Positions 1 through 7,103 of a stretch of DNA of 8,956 bases are shown piece after piece. The translations under genes and the position numbers were made by a program. This stretch comes from Actinomycetota bacterium (GTDB taxonomy: Bacteria; Actinomycetota; Humimicrobiia; Humimicrobiales; Humimicrobiaceae): NCBI GenBank assembly GCA_016927635.1, contig JAFGMJ010000176.1, positions 1-8,956 of the forward strand. The letters run 5' to 3'. The notes under the pieces were generated by a model, which saw only the letters and a program-made list of their open reading frames with translations, did no database searches and had not been told where the DNA came from. Each line of letters starts with the position of its first letter. Position 1 is the first letter of the stretch.

Positions 1-2
1 AA

Positions 3-1112
3 ATGATAAAAAACACTGTAAGACATCTGTCATTTTTTTTAATTGTTTTGTGCATTATGCTGTCCGTTTCGCTTGTGATGACGGGTTCTGCCGGATGTAA
101 AAAAAATGTGCCAGAAGAACTTTCAGTTTACGTTTGGGAAGGTTATCTGCCCCAGGCAGCTGCAGATATTTTTGAAAAAGAAACAGGCATAAAATTAAAT
201 ATTACATATGCAACCGATAATGCGATGATGCTCACCCTTTTAAAAGGAGGAGGCAGTGCCGATATAATAATGCCCACCCAGAACCAGGTCAACAGGTTTT
301 ATGAAGAAGGCCTGGCGCAGCCACTTGACTTGGAAAAGATACCTAATTATGAAAAAGTCATTCCTGCGCTTAAGGGCCAGCCCTGGGCAAAATGGGATGG
401 AGAAAATATCGGTTCGGGGCAAACTTATGTAATACCTTATGTATTCGGCACAAGCGGACTCGTTGTAAATACTGAAAAATATACGAATTCCCTGGAAGGA
501 ATAGGCTGGGAAATACTTTTTGATACCGGGCTTAAAGGAAGGGTCTCAGCAAAAAATGCTCCTGAATCGCTTATGCTAACGCTTGATGTATTGGGTATTT
601 CACGTGAGGGGCTTCTGACAGATACGTCAGCCACTCTTGAAAAAGCAAGAGCAAAGGTACTTGATCTGAAAGCAAATGTACTTAAATTCTGGGACAGCGG
701 AGCAGAAATCCTTGACCTGTTAAATAACGGCGAAGTCTGGGTAAGCCATATATGGGATGGAGGAGGAAGGAAACTGATGCAGGCCGATTCCAAATTCATT
801 TATATACTGCCGTCAACGGGTGGGCTCGGATGGACTGATACTTTCATGATACCCTCCTCTTCCGGAAATGCTGAAGGTGCCCATATGTTTATAGATTTTA
901 TGCTCCGGCCGGAAATAGCCGCAATGCTGACAGTGGATTCAGGTTATGCCACAACAGTTCAGGGAGCCTTTGAAGCTGCTGAAGGCATTGACAAAAATCT
1001 TTACAGTTTTACAGATAAAGAGCTCGAAAAGCTTATCTGGCAGCCAAACTTTACTGAGGAGACCATAGCTATTTACACGGATTTCTGGGAGGAGATATCG
1101 ACGGTAAAATGA
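3..1112 (+). CDS. potD: Polyamine (spermidine/putrescine) ABC transporter substrate-binding lipoprotein, PotD-like
   Basis: This is the extracellular binding protein of a PotABCD-type importer; it captures polyamines and delivers them to the membrane permease. The 369-residue protein has an N-terminal hydrophobic segment (about residues 8-27) and a lipobox ending SAGC at Cys32, so it is probably a lipid-anchored lipoprotein. The mature start resembles PotD (YVWEGYLP near 43-50, FEKETGIK near 57-64). Further family signatures are GTSGLVVN (149-156), SHIWDGGG (248-255) and the W-x-D of GWTDT (276-280), which in PotD are ligand-pocket aromatics and acids. Length is normal for the family. The start ATG lies in an ATGA that would overlap the TGA stop of a gene ending just outside the window. 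That is typical of a potABCD operon with potD last, and a terminator follows at once. Ligand specificity (spermidine, putrescine or a related cation) cannot be read from the sequence. Family assignment is confident; the symbol is by homology. Confidence 0.88.
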   Translation: MIKNTVRHLSFFLIVLCIMLSVSLVMTGSAGCKKNVPEELSVYVWEGYLPQAAADIFEKETGIKLNITYATDNAMMLTLLKGGGSADIIMPTQNQVNRFYEEGLAQPLDLEKIPNYEKVIPALKGQPWAKWDGENIGSGQTYVIPYVFGTSGLVVNTEKYTNSLEGIGWEILFDTGLKGRVSAKNAPESLMLTLDVLGISREGLLTDTSATLEKARAKVLDLKANVLKFWDSGAEILDLLNNGEVWVSHIWDGGGRKLMQADSKFIYILPSTGGLGWTDTFMIPSSSGNAEGAHMFIDFMLRPEIAAMLTVDSGYATTVQGAFEAAEGIDKNLYSFTDKELEKLIWQPNFTEETIAIYTDFWEEISTVK

Positions 1113-1122
1113 TTAAATATAT

Positions 1123-1150
1123 TAGCCCTGCATTAAGCGGGGCTATTTTT
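1123..1150 (+). terminator. Rho-independent terminator after potD
   Basis: The arms TAGCCCTGC (1123-1131) and GCGGGGCTA (1137-1145) form a nine-pair stem with one G-U pair and loop ATTAA, followed by five T (1146-1150). It starts 11 bases after the potD stop. On the opposite strand the same stem is followed only by an interrupted AT tract, so it may act weakly in both directions and also end the convergent gdhA transcript. Confidence 0.85.
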
Positions 1151-1188
1151 ATATAGTACAAAAAATTTTAATAGTGAATGCTTTATCT

Positions 1189-2535
<1,347 letters not shown>

Positions 2536-2541
2536 TCATAT

Positions 2542-2572
2542 TTTTTATTTAAATACTGCCGGCAAATAAAAA
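2542..2572 (-). repeat. AT-rich inverted repeat just upstream of the gdhA ribosome-binding site
   Basis: TTTTTATTT (2542-2550 on +) and its exact complement AAATAAAAA (2564-2572 on +) flank 13 bases containing the palindrome GCCGGC. In the gdhA transcript this could form a nine-pair AU hairpin between the leader terminator and the Shine-Dalgarno site (about 2527-2536). It is mostly A/U, so it may be chance in AT-rich sequence; a role in translation or mRNA stability is speculative. Confidence 0.35.
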
Positions 2573-2585
2573 CCTCATGAAAAAT

Positions 2586-2622
2586 AAAAAAACCCCCATA
2601 TGATTACAGTGTCATATAGAGG
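2586..2622 (-). terminator. Intrinsic terminator in the gdhA leader (attenuator)
   Basis: On the minus strand CCTCTATATGA (2622-2612) pairs with TCATATGGGGG (2603-2593) to give an 11-pair stem with two G-U pairs and an eight-base loop, followed by seven T (2592-2586). It lies about 63 bases before the gdhA start and about 170 bases after the upstream esterase stop. It therefore sits where an attenuator would be, not directly behind the preceding gene. Its 5' base (CCT, 2622-2620) is shared with the 3' arm of the preceding hairpin, so the two structures exclude one another. Confidence 0.85.
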
Positions 2623-2660
2623 CTTCTTTGCCTTTTTAAAAACACACCATTGTGTCTTTA
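2620..2660 (-). promoter_or_regulatory. Putative ANTAR-responsive dual-hairpin antitermination element of gdhA
   Basis: Reading the minus strand, hairpin P1 has arms TAAAGACAC (2660-2652) and GTGTTTTTA (2645-2637), nine pairs with one G-U, around the six-base loop AATGGT. After a three-A linker, hairpin P2 has arms AGGC (2633-2630) and GCCT (2623-2620) around the six-base loop AAAGAA. Both loops have A at position 1 and G at position 4, the defining feature of RNA sites bound by ANTAR-domain dimers such as EutV and NasR. P2 uses three bases that the terminator needs for its basal C-G pairs. Stabilised P2 would leave the remaining stem separated from the U-run and so allow read-through into gdhA. 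The structure is read directly; regulator binding and a nitrogen signal are inferred. No ANTAR gene is in the window. Confidence 0.7.
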
Positions 2661-2739
2661 TAAATATTCAGTTTTAATTTATTATCTTAAAAACAATCAT
2701 TTCCCGCCTGTTTTAAAGGCATAAGTGATTGGTGTTATT

Positions 2740-2767
2740 ATTTTATACACGCAGGAAAAAAAATCAA
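2740..2767 (-). promoter_or_regulatory. Candidate sigma-70-type promoter for gdhA
   Basis: On the minus strand TTGATT (2767-2762) and TAAAAT (2745-2740) are separated by 16 bases and sit downstream of the esterase stop. Initiation near 2733 would give a leader of about 210 bases that contains the whole P1-P2-terminator element. The region is AT-rich, so chance matches are possible. Confidence 0.4.
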
Positions 2768-2792
2768 GCGTTTATTAAAATAAAATATCCTT

Positions 2793-3458
2793 TTAAGCTG
2801 TCATTTCCTTTACTTTTTTTGCCACTTCATTTCCAAGTTTTTTTAACTCTGGAGCATCGTAGTGAACACCGTCTTTATCGCTTGGCATTATAATTTTCCC
2901 CGCATCAAGGAAGCCGCATTTATACAGCTCTGCCACCTTTTTTAAGTTTACTGACAGTTCTTTTGATTTCCTGGCTCCAGCTTCACCAAACAATGGCTCA
3001 AGATAACTCAGTTTACCAAGCGGCGGAGGGCATATGACAAGTATTTCAGGGCTGCTGCCCCCTGGTCCGCAGCCGCTTTTTTTAACAATATTTATTAGCA
3101 CCCCGATGCTCATTGCTATGTCAAAGGCTTCCACGGAAAACTTGGGCTTTAAATCATTCGTTCCAAGCATTATAACTACGACATCTATAGGCGCATGCGA
3201 TTCCAGGCAGGCCGGGAGATATCTGGCTCCATTTTTATGTATACCTTCAACCGGGTCGTCCCAAACTGTTGTCCTGCCGTTTAAACCTTCTTCTATAACT
3301 TCATATTCTTTCCCCAGCACTTTCTGTAAAACGCCGGTCCACCTTGTCTCTTTATCAAAACGGTAGTCAGAAGCTGTAAAGGGACAACCTATGAGGTCAA
3401 AATCTATCGCTTTTGCGCCATGTGTATTTGAATCTCCAAAACAAAGAATTGTCTTCAA
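2793..3458 (-). CDS. SGNH/GDSL-family esterase or acyltransferase (MsAcT/arylesterase-like)
   Basis: This 221-residue hydrolase carries all SGNH blocks: FGDSNTHG (7-14) with nucleophile Ser10, EEGLNGRTT (56-64) with Gly58, IMLGTND (96-102) with Asn101, and DGVHY (196-200) with the Asp196/His199 pair of the triad. WTGVLQ (40-45), YLPACLESH (80-88) and CPPPLG (143-148) closely resemble the Mycobacterium smegmatis arylesterase/acyltransferase MsAcT subgroup. No signal peptide is visible, so it is probably cytoplasmic. The natural substrate is unknown; family members deacylate small esters. The start codon is TTG (3458-3456), four bases after a perfect AAGGAGG (3469-3463); translation from it gives the exact family N-terminus. 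No convincing terminator separates it from the gdhA leader, so some read-through into that leader is possible. Confidence 0.88.
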   Translation of the reverse strand: MKTILCFGDSNTHGAKAIDFDLIGCPFTASDYRFDKETRWTGVLQKVLGKEYEVIEEGLNGRTTVWDDPVEGIHKNGARYLPACLESHAPIDVVVIMLGTNDLKPKFSVEAFDIAMSIGVLINIVKKSGCGPGGSSPEILVICPPPLGKLSYLEPLFGEAGARKSKELSVNLKKVAELYKCGFLDAGKIIMPSDKDGVHYDAPELKKLGNEVAKKVKEMTA

Positions 3459-3508
3459 CTTGCCTCCTTATATATACTCCTTGATTAAATTAATTATTTA
3501 AATACAGT

Positions 3509-3540
3509 TTTTACAAAAATTTATAATGCAGCCTGTAAAA
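3509..3540. repeat. Inverted repeat in the divergent intergenic region
   Basis: TTTTACA (3509-3515) and TGTAAAA (3534-3540) are exact seven-base inverted arms, 18 bases apart, between the divergent esterase and M23 genes (gap 3459-3675). They could be an operator, but the AT-rich context makes chance occurrence plausible. The rest of the gap shows no confident promoter or gene. Confidence 0.25.
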
Positions 3541-3675
3541 GATTATATTTGATAATTCAGATAATGCAAGAACAGGCAGGCAGGTTTTGCAGCTTTTATA
3601 AGATAAAGAATTTCTTAACATTTATTTTTAAAAACCAGGGTTGAAATATTTAAATATTTATGTAATTATATAATT

Positions 3676-4242
3676 ATGCATAAATATAAATACATTATAT
3701 TTATAATATTTGTGGCAATCTTTTTTTCCCTTGTCCCCGCATGCGTTTTCGCTGATAATAGCCTTGGGGGCGATAATGGAAAATGTCCTTTTATTATGCC
3801 GCTTGAAGGGCAGGTTCTGGTTTTGTTTCGCCAAAAATATTATGACATGGAAAAAGACAGCACAAGAAAGCACACAGGAATAGATATTGAAGGAAAAGAA
3901 AATGCCGCAGTTTATGCTTCTGGCAACGGGGTGGTAAGTTACTGCGGAATATCACCTGTTGGAGGCCGCACAGTTGTAATAGAGCATAATGAAAAAATAA
4001 GGACAACGTATCTTAACTTAAAGAATGTATTTGTCCAGCCTGGCACATATGTAAAACAGGGCCAGAAAATAGCAACCCTGGGAGTTTTTGATGACCCGTC
4101 AAGCGACACTGTCCATCTGCATTTTGGAGTAATATACCAGGGTACCTATCTCGACCCGCTTGATGTGCTGGCAATAGACTACACTGATATTACAGCCTTT
4201 ATAGCTTTAAAAAATATAACACCTGATTTTGCATGCAGGTGA
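3676..4242 (+). CDS. Secreted M23 (LytM-type) metallopeptidase domain protein
   Basis: This is probably a cell-wall endopeptidase, or a regulator derived from one, acting outside the membrane. An N-terminal signal (about residues 5-26, ending PACVFA) is followed by one M23 domain (about 38-160) in a protein of 188 residues. The zinc ligands are present: His66 and Asp70 in HTGID, and His149 in HLHFG (147-151), with His147 as a catalytic His. The usual Y-x-H-L motif reads Y-L-N-L here (112-115), so the second active-site His is Asn114; activity may be reduced or the protein may act as a binding partner. The start ATG has no recognisable Shine-Dalgarno site, only AT-rich sequence containing TATAAT at 3669-3674. 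No alternative start would keep the full signal peptide. It converges on the 4262-4624 gene with a 19-base gap and is divergent from the esterase. Confidence 0.85.
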   Translation: MHKYKYIIFIIFVAIFFSLVPACVFADNSLGGDNGKCPFIMPLEGQVLVLFRQKYYDMEKDSTRKHTGIDIEGKENAAVYASGNGVVSYCGISPVGGRTVVIEHNEKIRTTYLNLKNVFVQPGTYVKQGQKIATLGVFDDPSSDTVHLHFGVIYQGTYLDPLDVLAIDYTDITAFIALKNITPDFACR

Positions 4243-4261
4243 AATATTTTTTAACAGTTTA

Positions 4262-4624
4262 TCACTTAAAATAAGTCTCAAGAATGCTTATCTCTTCAGA
4301 AAGCTTGCAGTCTATTTCTTCCTTTGCATCCCCAAAAACTATTACATTCAAAGTGAGCTTTATTTTTTCAAAGGTCTTTCTTAGTATGCCATCTACCCTG
4401 GGAAGCTGGTCAATATCAAGGATACTGAGTTGAAGATAGTCTTCTCCATTTGTCGTGCTTATAAATTTTATATGGCCAAGCTGATAAGCACCGCTGTTTT
4501 TGAGAAAAGAAACTACATTAGAGGCAAATTCTTTTATCTTCTTTACAAAATCTTCTTTTTTTACTGGTTTTTGGAATGAGAGCGTGACGTTTCTGTTAAG
4601 AATTATTGAATTGTTTTCAGGCAT
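4262..4624 (-). CDS. Hypothetical protein, 120 residues
   Basis: I do not recognise this family. The 120-residue protein is soluble, with no signal peptide or membrane segment. It has a predicted strand near 6-17, a lysine-rich helix (about 22-43), a strand pair around 50-70 (HIKFIST, YLQLSILDI), a helix near 79-90, a strand TLNVIVFGD (91-99) and an acidic end. This suggests a small alpha/beta fold. It is likely a real gene: AAAAGG lies six bases before ATG 4624, there is a good promoter at 4686-4713, and its composition matches its neighbours. It seems to be transcribed alone, between the M23 gene (convergent) and the end of the hexokinase operon. There are no cysteine clusters or nucleotide-binding motifs. 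Confidence 0.72.
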   Translation of the reverse strand: MPENNSIILNRNVTLSFQKPVKKEDFVKKIKEFASNVVSFLKNSGAYQLGHIKFISTTNGEDYLQLSILDIDQLPRVDGILRKTFEKIKLTLNVIVFGDAKEEIDCKLSEEISILETYFK

Positions 4625-4685
4625 AAAATACCTTTTACTGATTATAAAAGCTTTATATTAACCTTTTATTCTTTTAGAGTTTTTT

Positions 4686-4713
4686 ATTTTATCACTTTTT
4701 TTATTCAAGTCAA
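4686..4713 (-). promoter_or_regulatory. Sigma-70-type promoter for the 120-residue hypothetical gene
   Basis: On the minus strand TTGACT (4713-4708) and TAAAAT (4691-4686) are 16 bases apart. Initiation near 4679 would give a leader of about 55 bases. The -35 box overlaps the T-run of the preceding terminator. Confidence 0.6.
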
Positions 4714-4736
4714 AAAACCTGCCAGTAATAGCAGAT
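4712..4736 (-). terminator. Probable terminator of the ctp-smpB-panB-hexokinase transcript
   Basis: On the minus strand ATCTGC (4736-4731) pairs with GCAGGT (4722-4717), with one G-U pair and an eight-base loop, and runs into six T (4717-4712). The stem is short, so strength is uncertain. It lies about 100 bases after the hexokinase stop and directly in front of the next gene's promoter. Confidence 0.5.
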
Positions 4737-4817
4737 AAAATAAAATTGCCTTTTTATCGTCAAAATACTTGACAGCCGCTACATTTTATAATTTTTTAAA
4801 TATTATAAAGACTATGA

Positions 4818-4835
4818 GGCACAATCGGCACAATC
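4818..4835. repeat. Tandem 9-base repeat at the hexokinase stop codon
   Basis: GGCACAATC occurs twice head to tail (4818-4826 and 4827-4835). The second copy overlaps the hexokinase stop. It could reflect slippage or a small local duplication; no function is evident. Confidence 0.5.
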
Positions 4836-6195
4836 AAATAATATTTGCAGCAATCGCGGCCCCCAGAATTACAGCATTTTCTACCCTGTTTATCTCATAA
4901 AATCTCTCGGGCATGCCTTTGACTTTTATGCGATCTTTTCCTATGGCTAGTCTTAAATAATGCTCCACTCTTGATTTAAAATTATTCATTTTGTAAAAAC
5001 TGCTCCCCTCTGCAACTATGCATACGGGACTGCATGGATTATAGCCCTTACCAGTCTTTATTATCAGTGCGGAAAGCACAATGCTTGTTAGAATCGCCGC
5101 TCTTTCGATTAAGTTATCAAATAAAAAATATATCTTAATCCTGTCATTTTCATCTATTTTTTTTATATAAGCAGCCATCGAGCCCTGCAGCGGAGGATAG
5201 TTAAGATAAATATCTATATCTTTTGAGAAAAGCGTTTTCATGTCCTTAATAAGTCTGCATGCAGCCCGGGAAAAAAGTTTCTGCTTTGCTGCAGTTTTAA
5301 GCAGCTCAGTTGCAAGGCTTCCCATATATGCGCCTGAAAACATTTTTTCAAAAGTCCCGGTACCGGGGTTTAAAGTTTTTTTGTCAAATATTTTGTCCAC
5401 TTCACCTGCAGGGCCCTTTGAAAAATTGCCTGCTTCCACATTTATAAGCTGGAGTTTGTCAGCATGGTCTTTTTCATAAGATTTAATTTTTAGTATATTT
5501 GAGTTTTTTTCCATATAGCATACATTCATGCCTGTGCCAAGCACAAGGCCTGCATAGCTGTCATAAAGCCTTTGCTGATAAGCGGCAATACCTGAAAGCA
5601 GGGTAGCTACAGTATCGTTTAAAAGCACTATTTTATGGCCGCTTTTATGGTTTTTCCTTTCAATGGCGCTTATAAGATTTCTGCCTATGAATTCACCCTC
5701 TACCTGGGCTGCCTTTATTTCTTTTGTGAATCTTATAAGCTTTCCGTCCTTATCAGGAAATATCTCTATTGGGTAAGAAAATACAAACCCTATGCTGTTG
5801 CTGAAGTGGAGTATGCTGCTGATATTTTCTGCAATTACATCAAAGAATTCCTCTTTGCTGACCTCTTCTTTGGCGCCCGGCATATCTGCTGCAGACAGAT
5901 TTCTTATGCAGGGTTTAAAATCTTTGTTAAAACTTACCACAGCGGACCTCAAGTTGGTGCCGCCGGCATCAAGAACTATGACCTGTTTTTTGGTGTCAAT
6001 GCTACCACTGTAATGGATGAAGGTGGGAAGCATCTTAAGTGAGGACGGGGCTTTGCCGGCAAGGCCTGAGGCCATTTCATTTAGAAAAAAATCTATGTAT
6101 CGCCGCTGGTTTATATCAGCATAATTCATCCCATAGCTGCTCAGGAAAGTGTCTGTCTGTTTTTTTATCGTTTTTAATTCTTTAAATCCGTCCAT
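4834..6195 (-). CDS. Hexokinase of the eukaryotic (actin-fold hexokinase) type
   Basis: This enzyme transfers phosphate from ATP to glucose or another hexose in the cytoplasm, the first step of glycolysis. At 453 residues it has the single-domain eukaryotic-type hexokinase length rather than the roughly 320 of bacterial ROK or Glk kinases. Motifs in order are phosphate-1 DAGGTNLR (76-83), FSYP (139-142), the sugar-contact TK pair (157-158), LNDTVATLL (192-200) with catalytic base Asp194, phosphate-2 LGTGMNVCYME (219-229), VEAGNF (253-258) with Glu254, EKMFSGAYMG (283-292) and the adenosine motif IVAEGSSF (393-400). All key residues are intact. It is last in the minus-strand run, 29 bases after panB. 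The first ATG (6195) has no Shine-Dalgarno site; a downstream start at Met23 is possible but would remove part of the N-terminal helix. Sugar preference (glucose, mannose or broad) is undetermined. Confidence 0.9.
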   Translation of the reverse strand: MDGFKELKTIKKQTDTFLSSYGMNYADINQRRYIDFFLNEMASGLAGKAPSSLKMLPTFIHYSGSIDTKKQVIVLDAGGTNLRSAVVSFNKDFKPCIRNLSAADMPGAKEEVSKEEFFDVIAENISSILHFSNSIGFVFSYPIEIFPDKDGKLIRFTKEIKAAQVEGEFIGRNLISAIERKNHKSGHKIVLLNDTVATLLSGIAAYQQRLYDSYAGLVLGTGMNVCYMEKNSNILKIKSYEKDHADKLQLINVEAGNFSKGPAGEVDKIFDKKTLNPGTGTFEKMFSGAYMGSLATELLKTAAKQKLFSRAACRLIKDMKTLFSKDIDIYLNYPPLQGSMAAYIKKIDENDRIKIYFLFDNLIERAAILTSIVLSALIIKTGKGYNPCSPVCIVAEGSSFYKMNNFKSRVEHYLRLAIGKDRIKVKGMPERFYEINRVENAVILGAAIAANII

Positions 6196-6224
6196 AAAAA
6201 ATAATAAATAAAAATGGCAGTTTT

Positions 6225-7082
6225 TTATTTGATATATTTTTTCAGCATTTTATCAAATTTGTCTTTTTCCTCAGGCATTATGGAATAAGTGTGCTGCGGT
6301 GCAGGAAATTTTGATTTTTGCACATCATCAATATATTCTTTTATGGCGTTTATAATAACGCCTGCCACATCCGCATATTTTTTGACAAATTTCGGCGTAA
6401 ATGCCTGGAAATAACCCAGTATGTCACCGCATATCATTACCTGTCCGTCTATATCTGCACCGGCGCCTATTCCAAGTACCGGGATTTTCACTATGTCCCT
6501 TAAGGCTTTCGCAAGCTCCGGAGGCACGGCCTCGACAAGCAGCATCCTCGCTCCGGCTTTTTCAACCGCAATTGAATCCTCTATTACTGCTTCAGCAGAT
6601 TCAGCAGTCCTTCCCTGCGCCTTAAAGCCCCCAAGAGCGGCAGAAGACTGGGGCGTTAATCCAACGTGGCCTATAACTAATATGCCTGCATCAGCAATGG
6701 CGCTTATTTTTGAGGCAACTCTTGTTCCTCCTTCAAGCTTTATTGCATCCATGCCAGCTTCTTTTACAAATCTTACTGCATTTGAAACTGCCTGCTCATC
6801 ACTACAATGATAGCTGCCAAAAGGCATATCGCCAACAACAAAAACTTCGGGGGCGCCTCTTCTTACTGCCCTGCAGTGAATTATGCACTCATCCATTGTA
6901 ACAGGTACGGTTCCGTCATAACCGTATACGACCATTCCCAGCGAATCACCCACCAGTATCATGTCAATGCCCGCCTGCTGTGAAAGGCTGGCAATAGGGT
7001 AATCGTATGCAGTAATCCATGTGATTTTTCTGCCCTGTTTTTTCATTTCATAAAAATCACTTATTGTCAGCTTTTTACCCAT
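6225..7082 (-). CDS. panB: 3-methyl-2-oxobutanoate hydroxymethyltransferase (PanB)
   Basis: PanB adds a hydroxymethyl group from 5,10-methylene-tetrahydrofolate to 2-oxoisovalerate to make ketopantoate, the first committed step to pantothenate and CoA. From Met 7082 it is 285 residues, close to the usual 260-290. It shows WITAYDYP (22-29), VGDSLGMVVYGYD (44-56) with metal ligand Asp46, GDMPFGSY (84-91) with Asp85, KLEGG (115-119) with Lys115 and Glu117, IGHVGLTPQS (137-146), catalytic Glu184 in LLVEAVP (181-187) and LGIGAGADIDGQ (203-214). I chose 7082 because AAAGGAGA ends seven bases before it. The in-frame ATG at 7100 overlaps that same AAAGGAG by lying just in front of it and has no site of its own. 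The gene sits 21 bases after smpB. panC and panD are not adjacent, so the rest of the pathway must be elsewhere. Confidence 0.94.
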   Translation of the reverse strand: MGKKLTISDFYEMKKQGRKITWITAYDYPIASLSQQAGIDMILVGDSLGMVVYGYDGTVPVTMDECIIHCRAVRRGAPEVFVVGDMPFGSYHCSDEQAVSNAVRFVKEAGMDAIKLEGGTRVASKISAIADAGILVIGHVGLTPQSSAALGGFKAQGRTAESAEAVIEDSIAVEKAGARMLLVEAVPPELAKALRDIVKIPVLGIGAGADIDGQVMICGDILGYFQAFTPKFVKKYADVAGVIINAIKEYIDDVQKSKFPAPQHTYSIMPEEKDKFDKMLKKYIK

Positions 7083-7089
7083 TATTAAA

Positions 7090-7097
7090 TCTCCTTT
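7090..7097 (-). promoter_or_regulatory. Ribosome-binding site that sets the panB start
   Basis: AAAGGAGA on the minus strand ends seven bases before ATG 7082. It lies inside the six-codon extension that an ATG at 7100 would add, so it argues for the shorter protein. Confidence 0.8.
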
Positions 7098-7103
7098 CAT
7101 TAT

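Noticed and set aside
3572..3585. AGGC-AGGC-AGG run upstream of the M23 gene
   Set aside because: It is too short and simple to be called a repeat element, and no matching copies are seen elsewhere in the window.
4769..4786. TTGACA followed by TATAAT on the plus strand
   Set aside because: The boxes are only about 12 bases apart, too close for a sigma-70 promoter, and would drive transcription against the hexokinase gene.
5635..6042. Plus-strand open frame of 135 codons opposite the hexokinase gene
   Set aside because: It is a shadow of the hexokinase frame, with no recognisable domain and no promoter or ribosome site.
7083..7100. Upstream ATG adding six residues to PanB
   Set aside because: The added codons contain the ribosome-binding site of the ATG at 7082, and the extension is not part of the PanB family.
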